From assembly GCA_029202545.1 (NCBI GenBank), contig CP119311.1, forward strand, positions 62,001 to 126,000: a stretch of 64,000 bases of DNA. The letters run 5' to 3'. The notes below the pieces were generated by a model, which saw only the letters and a program-made list of their open reading frames with translations, made no database searches and was not told the DNA's origin. This stretch comes from Candidatus Pseudobacter hemicellulosilyticus. Its GTDB lineage: Bacteria > Bacteroidota > Bacteroidia > Chitinophagales > Chitinophagaceae. The position numbers and the translations under genes were made by a program. Below are positions 16,442 to 24,515 of this stretch, one piece after another (position 1 is the first letter of the stretch; each line of letters begins with the position of its first letter).

Positions 16442-18172
16442 TCAGGGCTGTACCCGATAGTCCACAATTATACCGTCTACCAGCAACTGCTGGCCTTCAC
16501 GGGTCCTTTTACCACCCGCCGGTACACAAATGATCACCGCAGACTGCTCCGGATCCAGCTGTATACTGGCCTGACCACTCACTCCTTCAGCAATAAATTT
16601 ACCGGCCACGGTATTGTAGAGATCAAATTTTTTCTCCCCTTCCAGCGTAATGGTCACCTGTTTCTTTTCCTTGTAAGGATTATAATAGAGGTACGAACCA
16701 TAGGCAGGCCCGTGGAAGAAATCAGTAGCCAGCAGATTAAGCTGGAGAATGCCAGCCTCTTCTGTGGGACGGATAATACTGCCGAAGATACCGGCATGTC
16801 CACTGCCATATACACTGAACTGGGATACATCCGGATTTTTACCAGGCACCCACTTGGGACCATCGCCCTGGGCTACAGGTCCGGGAATATGCGCATATTG
16901 GTCGTAGGTAGCCCGCTGTACAATCCCTTCATACCCGATCACGCCTTTGGTGGCGGCCGCCAGTTCGGGGATGGCCTGGTGTTCTTTGGGCATGTATTCG
17001 GGATAGAAGAAACGGGAAGCGTTGGCGGCATTGAGCATCCACTTGCCAATAGCAGTGGCATAGCGCTGGTCATAGCGGACCATTGGCACCAGGGGCCAGG
17101 CTGCATCATAAGTGTTCATCAAAAATCCATACCCGCCATGGTCTACCGTACTGCCTACAATACCGGAAATATCAATACCGTTCCAGCGGCCGATCAGTAC
17201 GCCCCAGCCTTCCCGGCATTTGGGCGTGCCGTCAAAGGTCCAGGCCAGCATTTTAGCAATATCGAAACTGGTTCCCTGTTCGGCATTGAGCTGGGCGGCC
17301 AGCAAAGCGCCAAAGGGCATCAGCACTTCATACGTGGGATTCTCTGGTTGTGACTCCAGCGCTTTCATAGCGCTTTTAGCACCTTCCAGGTATTTTTTAT
17401 CGCCAAACTTTTTATAGGCGGAATACAATACATAGGCATGACCGGCTGCTGCATCCGGCTGGATACAGATATTGTTGGTCACAGGTTTCATCTGCCGGTA
17501 ATCAAAATAACTATAGTTATAATTTCCTTTCAGGATGGAATCTGCTGCATAGAATTTTTCAGCGATGGTGCGTGCCAGGGTATCAAAGCCCGGCGCATGG
17601 GGGTATTTATCATAGATGGCATAGAACAGCACATTGGGGAATACGTCATACCACCAGTCGCGGCCATAACCACCGCCCAGCAGTGCTACTTCCGGTGCGG
17701 TATTGTTCATCATGATATCCCAGCCCACATCCTTGTTAAAATAGTTCTTCAGCATGCTTACATAGTCCAGCTCATGCTGGTTGGCTTTGTTGACGCCCAC
17801 CAGGGTAGCGCCTAATACAGCGCCCATATTGGCCAGTGCTTCATGGAACATGCCTTTGTTCACTTTGGGCCCCTGCCGGACATCGCCCATAGCGGTATAG
17901 ATGGCAGCAATAGGCTGGGAGAAATTTTTATTGGTGCTGTCAAACCAGATCAGCGGCCAGTAATCCCCCGTGGCATGGATATCATACACGGTACTGTCAA
18001 AGCGTAGCGCCAGCTGCCGGTAGTCGATGATCTCCAGCGGCTGCGGCAGGCTGGGCATGGAGTCTACGCGTGACAGGTTCTCCTGTGGTACGGATTTGCC
18101 CGCTTCTCCCCCACAATGGGCAAAGAGCAGTGCAGCGATACTGAAACTAATAATATTTCTCATGAACCTCAT
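16442..18172 (-). CDS. Lipoprotein of the GH130 locus, putative alpha-helical toroid carbohydrate-active protein
   Basis: Secreted lipoprotein of 576 residues (SIAALLFAHCGGE lipobox). I do not recognise a named family. Long helical stretches with aromatic/acidic surfaces (GGGYGRDWWYDVFPNVLFY, IGRWNGIDISGIVGSTVDH, GGYGFLMNTYDAAWPLVPMV) look like an (alpha/alpha) barrel. A beta-rich C-terminal domain follows (about residues 480-560, VTITLEGEKKFDLYNTVAGK), as in several glycoside hydrolases. It is the last gene of the operon, 6 nt after the MFS gene, consistent with cleaving or binding the glycan at the cell surface or in the periplasm. The catalytic role is inference only. Confidence 0.65.
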   Translation of the reverse strand: MRFMRNIISFSIAALLFAHCGGEAGKSVPQENLSRVDSMPSLPQPLEIIDYRQLALRFDSTVYDIHATGDYWPLIWFDSTNKNFSQPIAAIYTAMGDVRQGPKVNKGMFHEALANMGAVLGATLVGVNKANQHELDYVSMLKNYFNKDVGWDIMMNNTAPEVALLGGGYGRDWWYDVFPNVLFYAIYDKYPHAPGFDTLARTIAEKFYAADSILKGNYNYSYFDYRQMKPVTNNICIQPDAAAGHAYVLYSAYKKFGDKKYLEGAKSAMKALESQPENPTYEVLMPFGALLAAQLNAEQGTSFDIAKMLAWTFDGTPKCREGWGVLIGRWNGIDISGIVGSTVDHGGYGFLMNTYDAAWPLVPMVRYDQRYATAIGKWMLNAANASRFFYPEYMPKEHQAIPELAAATKGVIGYEGIVQRATYDQYAHIPGPVAQGDGPKWVPGKNPDVSQFSVYGSGHAGIFGSIIRPTEEAGILQLNLLATDFFHGPAYGSYLYYNPYKEKKQVTITLEGEKKFDLYNTVAGKFIAEGVSGQASIQLDPEQSAVIICVPAGGKRTREGQQLLVDGIIVDYRVQP

Positions 18173-18178
18173 TTTACG

Positions 18179-19465
18179 TTAAACAGAATGCACTACTTCG
18201 GTAACGGGATCCGCAGCGGGCGCCTGTTGGTTAGCGCCCAGGGCTTTGCTCCTTTCAATAATGCCTTTGGATACCCAGATAGAGCTGAGCTGTATCAGGG
18301 CTATAATGATGATGGCGTAGCGCAGTGCTACTTCCACGGAATAGCCGTAAGCTAATAAAAGAAATGTACCGGCCCCTAAAAACCTGCCGGCATAGAGTCC
18401 CGCCTCATGGTTGAGGATATAGGCAAATTCTCCCCGGCCCTCGATCTTCGACAGGACGTCAATGACCTGGAACTGGATAGGAAAATAAGCCAGGTCCATC
18501 AGCGGTTTGGCAATCAGCAGGAAGAGCATGAACAGGATCACACCCACCTCATTGAACAGGATACCGTTTGCCAGTGCGGCCAGGGCAAAAAGGATCAGGC
18601 CTGCAGCAAAAATGCGTAACCGGTCGGAGGGTTTGGTCAGCCGGCCCAGGATATACATGATGACGGCGGCAATGATAGCGCCGATAGACTGCGCAGTACC
18701 CAGTGCGCCTTCCTTACCCAGCAGGCGCATGATAAGCATGGCGGGTGCGGTGACCAGGAAACCCTGCGCCAATCCCTTCAGCAGCGCCAGGCTCAGCAGG
18801 CGGTACCAGAGCGGATGGAACTTAAAATATACAAACCGCTGCCGGGCGGGATTGGAAAAGTTACCGCGGAAACAGACGATGGAAGCAATAACGGTAATGA
18901 CAAACACCACGCCTGTGATGATCATGTAGGCCGTTTGCGCCCAGGAGGGACCGCCGCCTGTTTCTATGAACCAGCCAATGGCCACCGGCACTACCACCGC
19001 AATGATGGTATAGAAAAATGTTTCCAGCCCGTAATAGTAATTCCGGTTGCTGTCATTGGTGATGGTCTGCGCCAGGTAATCCCGGTTGGCCCAGTAAAAG
19101 CCAAAGGACATCCCCATGATGATACCGGCGGCGCCGATGCCGCCCAGGGTCAGTTCCTTCAGGGACATCATCACCATCATGGATACGGCGCTCAGCATCA
19201 TACCGGCTGAATAGAGCTTGCGTATATTAAAATGCTTCAGCAGGAATCCGTTCAGCAGGAAGGTGAGCGGAATACCTGTATAGATGGTCAATTGATAGAT
19301 CACCACCTTGGTGGGATCATTGGAGTTGCGCATGATATAGGCCGCAACAAAAATATCGATCACCGGCAGCACGAACGCATAGACCATATTGGTCAGCATG
19401 AGTATCCTGAAATTATGCGGTTGTGCGTTGAAATGCGCTACTTCCGTTTTCAGTTTGTTCAGCAT
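18179..19465 (-). CDS. MFS transporter (probable sugar importer)
   Basis: Major facilitator protein of 428 residues with about 12 membrane helices; typical pieces are NMVYAFVLPVIDIFVAAYIM, FLLNGFLLKHFNIRKLYSAG, IIMGMSFGFYWANRDYLAQT and AYILNHEAGLYAGRFLGAG. The ATG at 19465 lies 5 nt after the GH130 stop; a longer frame would overlap that gene. Position between GH130 and a surface lipoprotein suggests that it carries the oligosaccharide from periplasm to cytoplasm, where GH130 acts. Confidence 0.9.
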   Translation of the reverse strand: MLNKLKTEVAHFNAQPHNFRILMLTNMVYAFVLPVIDIFVAAYIMRNSNDPTKVVIYQLTIYTGIPLTFLLNGFLLKHFNIRKLYSAGMMLSAVSMMVMMSLKELTLGGIGAAGIIMGMSFGFYWANRDYLAQTITNDSNRNYYYGLETFFYTIIAVVVPVAIGWFIETGGGPSWAQTAYMIITGVVFVITVIASIVCFRGNFSNPARQRFVYFKFHPLWYRLLSLALLKGLAQGFLVTAPAMLIMRLLGKEGALGTAQSIGAIIAAVIMYILGRLTKPSDRLRIFAAGLILFALAALANGILFNEVGVILFMLFLLIAKPLMDLAYFPIQFQVIDVLSKIEGRGEFAYILNHEAGLYAGRFLGAGTFLLLAYGYSVEVALRYAIIIIALIQLSSIWVSKGIIERSKALGANQQAPAADPVTEVVHSV

Positions 19466-19470
19466 CTGCT

Positions 19471-20526
19471 TTATTTTAAATAGGTGAGGATCTCTTTCAG
19501 GGAAAAATCGGCCCCGCAAACGAACTCATCCGCAGCCCCGTAATACACGGTGATGGTATCTCCATCCGGATGTACTATATGTCCATTGGTGAACACTACT
19601 TTTCCAAAAAATCCATTCAGTTCATAATCAGCTGTGGGTACCATAATAGGCTCGTCAGTACGGGCAATCACTTTTGAAGGGTCCTGCAGGTCCAGCAACA
19701 CGGCGCCAAGGCAGTATTCATGTTTGAAGTTGGCGCCATGATAGATCTCCAGCCAGCCTTTGTCCGTTTTGATGGGTGCGGCTCCTGCGCCTACGCGGGC
19801 GCTGTCCCAGTTGTCTTTCCGGGTCTTCACCAGGCATTGGTGATTGCCCCAGTGCAGGCCGTCGGGTGAGGAAGCCAGCCAGATATAGTTACCGCCCAGG
19901 TCCACGCTGCTGGGGCGGTGCAGCATATAGTACAGGCCATTGATCTTTTCTTCAAAGATGGCGCAGTCCTTATTGTGGGGGGGCAGGATCATGCCATGCC
20001 GCTCAAAGTTTTTCCAGTCGGAAGTAGTACGCATCCCCACGCCTACGCCGCTTTCTGAAACAGCGGTAAAGGTCAGGTGATAACGGCCTTCCAGTTCCGT
20101 AACACGACAATCTTCTATGCCAAAGGTCTCCAGCAGGCCTTCGCCTACCAGTTTAGGATACCCGCCGGGCTCGTAAAACTGGCGGCCATCCTCACTGCAT
20201 ACCAGGCGGAGATGTGATAAGGTGGTCAGGTAATCGGCCCCCTTGTAATTAATGACCCTGGCATCACCGGCATCCAGCTCCGGATCGTTGGCAGGAATTT
20301 CCATAATGGACATACCACCTTTTCCATTCAGCACGGGGAAACTGAGTATTCCTTCTTTCTGGCGGGGACGCTCGGCCACGCGGATGATCATCCAAATCTT
20401 ACCATCATACCGGAATACGCCAGGATTGAGTAAACAGGCGATCTCCAGCCCTTCCATACTGGGGGGCAGGTCAATGGGCGACAGCAATGGATTTTCCGGG
20501 AAACGCCGCGCTATATCTGCTTTCAT
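19471..20526 (-). CDS. Glycoside hydrolase family 130 (beta-mannoside phosphorylase-type) protein
   Basis: Cytoplasmic (no signal peptide) five-bladed propeller enzyme of 351 residues. GH130 marks: LNPGVFRYDGKIWMIIRVAE, TTLSHLRLVCSEDG, the catalytic-site block FGIEDCRVT (Asp139 as probable proton donor), HNKDCAIFEEKINGLYYMLH and ARVGAGAAPIKTDKGWLEIY. Known members phosphorolyse beta-1,4-mannosides (Man-Glc, mannobiose, Man-GlcNAc), and a subgroup hydrolyses beta-1,2-mannosides; sequence alone does not settle which. Neighbours (MFS, SusCD, surface lipoproteins) indicate breakdown of an imported mannose-containing oligosaccharide. Confidence 0.92.
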   Translation of the reverse strand: MKADIARRFPENPLLSPIDLPPSMEGLEIACLLNPGVFRYDGKIWMIIRVAERPRQKEGILSFPVLNGKGGMSIMEIPANDPELDAGDARVINYKGADYLTTLSHLRLVCSEDGRQFYEPGGYPKLVGEGLLETFGIEDCRVTELEGRYHLTFTAVSESGVGVGMRTTSDWKNFERHGMILPPHNKDCAIFEEKINGLYYMLHRPSSVDLGGNYIWLASSPDGLHWGNHQCLVKTRKDNWDSARVGAGAAPIKTDKGWLEIYHGANFKHEYCLGAVLLDLQDPSKVIARTDEPIMVPTADYELNGFFGKVVFTNGHIVHPDGDTITVYYGAADEFVCGADFSLKEILTYLK

Positions 20527-20553
20527 GTGTTTCGTTTTTACAAGGGGTCTACC

Positions 20554-21882
20554 CTATTTTGAATATTTATCCATGGCCGCTATCACGGTAGCATGTGTAC
20601 TGATCCGCTGCAGGGCCAGCAGGGCTTCTATGGTGGACTCGGCGCCGGAATTGCGGTTTACGGCATTACCCGTATTGATGGCGTCAAAGCAACGGCCATT
20701 GCTGCGGGAATACATCTGGGCGCTGGCGCTGTTATTGCCAAAGAACCAGGATGCCAGTCTGCCCGCCTTATCGGCATATTGTTCATCTTTTGTAAGCTCA
20801 TAAGCGTCCAGGGCCGCAAAGACCATAGGCCTTACGCCATAGGCGATCTGCTCATAGGGCGTCTGGTTGTAACCAGCAGGCACATTGTTCGTTATCCGTA
20901 CATCAAAAGAGCTTTTAAAGCCGCTGCTGATGATCCAGGAATAGAACTGGTCTACTTCTATTTTCGCCTTATCGGAATAGGAGGCATCGTTCAGGAATTT
21001 AGCAGCAGCAAACAGGGCATGAGCCTGATCACAGCCATAGGCATGCCAATGATTGCCGGAGCTAAGGAAAACGCCATAAGGGAACTGAGCGGCGCCGCCC
21101 AACTGGGTACGAACAATGCCATCCGCCAGCTTTTTGATATAGGTCCTGATCTCCGCATCCCCGGAAGCAGTAGCATAGGGAATAAGGCCCAGCAGCATGG
21201 TAGCGCCCTGATCGGCCCCTTCGGGTAACCATTCGGGTACTTCCACCCCTTCCACCAGTTTGGTGGTTTCCGGCAGGTTGACCAGTTCCGTTTTGATCAC
21301 CGCCACCAGTTTATTCACTACGGCATCTATCTCAGCGGCAAGGGATGTATTTTTTGTACGAATAATGGGCGCAGCTTCGGTAAGTCCCTGCAGCGCACGC
21401 CAGCTCCACCATTTGGCAGTATTGATGCTGGTGATGCCAAATTTGTTGATCGCGTTGCCCGTCTGAACGAAATTATAGAAGTAGCCATTGGGCGCCTGCA
21501 TGTTCAGTACAAAGCGGGTAAGTCCATATGCTTTGTCCTGGATAGCCTGACTGGTAGCAAAATCAGCGTGCCGTACATAGTATTGCAGGGCACGGGCTAC
21601 GTCATCCACGCAGGTAAACCCTTCACCCACTGCGCCTATTGGCGTATAGGAAGGAGCATCTGCATAAATATATACCGCCGTACCTACCTGGCCGTTGTCA
21701 AAGGTCACGTTGGTCATCAGTGATTCCAGGTGCGTAGCATTGAGCAGGGCCGCAGGTGCTACGGGATCAGGGCCGGGATCAGGATTGCTGTCGCCGCCTT
21801 TGGAACAGGCTGCCAGCCCCAGCATCAGCAGGGGCAGGCAGACCTTGAACAAAGGAGTCGTTATTTTTTTACTTGTAAACAT
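20554..21882 (-). CDS. Putative (alpha/alpha)-barrel glycoside hydrolase-like lipoprotein
   Basis: Lipoprotein of 442 residues: signal and lipobox LLMLGLAACSKG, then an acidic Pro-rich tether (DSNPDPGPDPVAP). Repeated helical hairpins carry conserved-looking acidic/aromatic sites (GFTCVDDVARALQYYVRH, SINTAKWWSWRALQGLTEA, EWLPEGADQGATMLLGLIPY, SSGNHWHAYGCDQAHALFAA). The pattern CVDDVARA is typical of alpha-toroid sugar-acting proteins, but I cannot name the family. The ATG at 21882 fits the signal peptide and lies 25 nt after the LamG gene. It could be the surface endo-enzyme of the operon. Confidence 0.68.
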   Translation of the reverse strand: MFTSKKITTPLFKVCLPLLMLGLAACSKGGDSNPDPGPDPVAPAALLNATHLESLMTNVTFDNGQVGTAVYIYADAPSYTPIGAVGEGFTCVDDVARALQYYVRHADFATSQAIQDKAYGLTRFVLNMQAPNGYFYNFVQTGNAINKFGITSINTAKWWSWRALQGLTEAAPIIRTKNTSLAAEIDAVVNKLVAVIKTELVNLPETTKLVEGVEVPEWLPEGADQGATMLLGLIPYATASGDAEIRTYIKKLADGIVRTQLGGAAQFPYGVFLSSGNHWHAYGCDQAHALFAAAKFLNDASYSDKAKIEVDQFYSWIISSGFKSSFDVRITNNVPAGYNQTPYEQIAYGVRPMVFAALDAYELTKDEQYADKAGRLASWFFGNNSASAQMYSRSNGRCFDAINTGNAVNRNSGAESTIEALLALQRISTHATVIAAMDKYSK

Positions 21883-21906
21883 AGGAGTAGTAATTAGCCG
21901 TATCAA

Positions 21907-22962
21907 TTAAGGAGTTCTTTCCTGGGTGTAGATAGACAGGACCTCATTGGCGGTCAGCGCTGTATTGTAGAGCCTGATATCATCCAGCCCGCCGGTGAAG
22001 TAGCTACCGCCCCAGAAGAAGAAGGGACTGGCCTCACTGGTCAGGTTATAATAGCTTTTGGGCAGCTCGTTACCAATGGACAGGTTCACAGCCGGGGTCA
22101 CGGTGATGGGCGTACCATTCACGTTGAGGGTTTTGCTCATGGAACCATCCAGGTAGAAGATCATGGTGCCATTGGTATAGGTAACGGCAAAATGCGTCCA
22201 CACATTCTCCGGAACTGCACCGGGATTGTTATCAATATCATGGAAACCGTTGTTGCTGTCCTGGAAAGTAAAGAACAGGAAGTTGTTGCTCTGCAGGTTG
22301 AGCTTGTAACCGTTCCAGCGGTTCAGGGAAATGATATAGTTGCCCGGGTTGGTATTGTAGCGCTTAACCCATCCGGTAATGGTAAGGTTCTGCGGGTTGA
22401 GCTCAGAAGAATAAGGCACTTCAATAGTAGCGCCATCCCTGAATTCATAGGCCATGTCAGCCCTGCCAAAGCGGTCAGGCATCAGTTTGGGCAGCACACC
22501 ACCATCTGCAGCGGTAGCAGCAGAGTTGCCTACCAGACCGGTGAGCAGGGTACCATGGTGATCATGCCCTGATGAGTCAGCCGGGTTACCGGTGAACTTC
22601 CAGAAGGCCATCAGGTTGGCAGCAGATACTTCCTGCAGCAGTTTGGTGCTGAAGGTTTCGCCGGCCTTCATCAGGCTGACCACAGCATTGTTCACCTGCT
22701 GCTGGGTATAGTTGCCGGTAAACACCTGGTTACCCAGTGTGAGTACGGAGTCCAGCGTTGCTTTGGAACCATCAATATACTGGCCGGCCTTGGAGCCTTC
22801 CACAGATGCATTGTATACCGTGGTCAGGGAATCGATCACCGTTTTCAGCCGGCTCTTGTTGGAATTATAGTCCGGCGCCGGATCATCATCCTTGGAACAG
22901 GATACAATAGCGGTGCTGTACAGGAAGAGTACACCGCAGGTTATGATTGTGCTTAAACGCAT
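21907..22962 (-). CDS. FIVAR-like plus LamG-like domain surface lipoprotein
   Basis: Lipoprotein of 351 residues (FLYSTAIVSCSKDDD lipobox). Residues about 38-105 form a FIVAR-like helical module (VIDSLTTVYNASVEGSKAG, QYIDGSKATLDSVLTLGNQV, TQQQVNNAVVSLMKAGETF). About 115-345 is a concanavalin-A/LamG-type jelly roll (LMAFWKFTGNPADSSG, ITGWVKRYN, WTHFAVTYTNGTMIFYLDGS, GGLDDIRLYNTALTANE). It sits directly after susD, in the SusE/SusF-like position, so a glycan-binding surface protein is the best reading. Confidence 0.85.
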   Translation of the reverse strand: MRLSTIITCGVLFLYSTAIVSCSKDDDPAPDYNSNKSRLKTVIDSLTTVYNASVEGSKAGQYIDGSKATLDSVLTLGNQVFTGNYTQQQVNNAVVSLMKAGETFSTKLLQEVSAANLMAFWKFTGNPADSSGHDHHGTLLTGLVGNSAATAADGGVLPKLMPDRFGRADMAYEFRDGATIEVPYSSELNPQNLTITGWVKRYNTNPGNYIISLNRWNGYKLNLQSNNFLFFTFQDSNNGFHDIDNNPGAVPENVWTHFAVTYTNGTMIFYLDGSMSKTLNVNGTPITVTPAVNLSIGNELPKSYYNLTSEASPFFFWGGSYFTGGLDDIRLYNTALTANEVLSIYTQERTP

Positions 22963-22991
22963 ATACTAAGTTTTTAAGTTCAGTCAATGGA

Positions 22992-24497
22992 TTACAGGGC
23001 AGGATTGGCATCCCTTTCACTCTGCGGAATGGGGAACCATTTGTTGGTCTCGTAGTTGAAGCCGGGCGCATCCGGTGTCAGGGCGCTGGTAGCATAAGTA
23101 CTGCCATAACGGATAACATCAAAGAAACGCTGGAATTCCAGGGCCAGTTCCGACCTTCTCTCGCGGCGGATGATAGCACGCAGCTGTGTCTGATCCGTAG
23201 TATTGATATCAGGCAGCAGGCCGGCCGGGATATTGGGTGCGCCAGGCAGCGAAGCATCATACAGGAATGACTCACGGGCTCTTTTGCGGATGGCATTCAG
23301 GGGCGCCAGGGCCTCACTGCTGCGACCACTTTCATTGAGGGCTTCTGCTTTTACCAGCAGGATATCCGCCAGTCGCAGTGCTTCATAATTTACAGAACCC
23401 ACATTCTTGGTGGCGGTAGGCACTTCGGAAAGCGGCTGGACCATTTTCTTGGTCACATAACCGGTAGTAGACCAGGAAGGATCAAAAGCTGTTTCAAAAT
23501 AATTGTGGCCGTTCCTGCCAACAGTATAATCCAGGCGGGGGTCCACATCACCGTTGGTGCCGGTTTCATAGTTATCCACCAGGCTTTGTGTGGGCCAGAA
23601 GAAACCATATCCATTGATGGAACGCGGGGCGAACCAGGCGTTCAGCTCGTTGCCAATGCCAAGGGTCCCTGTAGTATGGTTGACGGTAAAGATAGCCTCG
23701 GTATTGTTCTTGGTGGAAGCGCTGAAATTATCATAGTAACGCTGGGTCAGTGAATAGCCCATGCTTTCCACTGCTTCAGCAGCCTGGATAGCCAGGGTAT
23801 AGTGATTGGCCAGCGCAGTATGGAACAGGTAGGTCTTTGCCAGCAGGGCCTGTGCGGCGCCTTTGGTGGCGCGGCCAAATTCGGCCTCACCGGTTGCGGG
23901 CAGATCAGGCAGCGCTTCCAGGCAATCCTTTTCTATCTGGGTGTAGATGGCATCCTGGGAGGAAGCGGGGGTATGGGCATCACTGCCACTTTCCACTTTC
24001 AGCCGGAGGGGAATATTGCCATAGGCATTGGTCAGCACAAAATAGTAGTAGGCACGCAGGAACTTAGCCTGTGCAACTACGGACCGGCGGGTAGCAGGGG
24101 TTACTGCTGAATTGCTTTCGGGCAATCCATCCAGTACCACGTTGCTGTAGAATACACCGTTGTAATAATTGGTCCACACTGCTTCCACCGCTGAGTTGGT
24201 AGGCAGGATATTGAATTTATCCACGGCATCAAAATCTGCCTGATCACCTTCATTGCCGCCTTTTATGGCATCATCAGAGGCCACATCACCGAGTACCCAG
24301 ACAGCGTTGCTGGAACCGGAAGTAAAGGCCAGGGGCCTGTAGGCCGCATTCAAGGCCAGGACAGCGTTGGCGTCAGAAGTGAAATAATTGTCGGGAGTAA
24401 AGCTACCCTGTATCTCCTGGTCCAGGATCTTGTTGCAACTGCTGGCAATCAGCACCGTTGCGCAGAAGATCCCTATATTTTTGATTGTATTTCGCAT
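22992..24497 (-). CDS. susD: RagB/SusD family nutrient-uptake outer membrane lipoprotein
   Basis: Surface lipoprotein lid for the SusC channel, 501 residues. It has a lipobox (VLIASSCNKILDQE), TPR-like helices of the SusD fold (AKFLRAYYYFVLTNAYGNIP, KGAAQALLAKTYLFHTALA) and the C-terminal RagB/SusD block (ADILLVKAEALNESGRSSEA, LNAIRKRARE, RRERRSELALEFQRFFDVIR, KWFPIPQSERDANPAL). It starts 18 nt after the susC stop and captures the oligosaccharide for SusC. Confidence 0.96.
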   Translation of the reverse strand: MRNTIKNIGIFCATVLIASSCNKILDQEIQGSFTPDNYFTSDANAVLALNAAYRPLAFTSGSSNAVWVLGDVASDDAIKGGNEGDQADFDAVDKFNILPTNSAVEAVWTNYYNGVFYSNVVLDGLPESNSAVTPATRRSVVAQAKFLRAYYYFVLTNAYGNIPLRLKVESGSDAHTPASSQDAIYTQIEKDCLEALPDLPATGEAEFGRATKGAAQALLAKTYLFHTALANHYTLAIQAAEAVESMGYSLTQRYYDNFSASTKNNTEAIFTVNHTTGTLGIGNELNAWFAPRSINGYGFFWPTQSLVDNYETGTNGDVDPRLDYTVGRNGHNYFETAFDPSWSTTGYVTKKMVQPLSEVPTATKNVGSVNYEALRLADILLVKAEALNESGRSSEALAPLNAIRKRARESFLYDASLPGAPNIPAGLLPDINTTDQTQLRAIIRRERRSELALEFQRFFDVIRYGSTYATSALTPDAPGFNYETNKWFPIPQSERDANPAL

Positions 24498-24515
24498 GTC
24501 GAATGGATTTAACCG

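Noticed and set aside
16273..16467. Minus-strand ORF of 64 codons after the last PUL gene
   Set aside because: It overlaps the end of the lipoprotein gene and spans the terminator hairpin.
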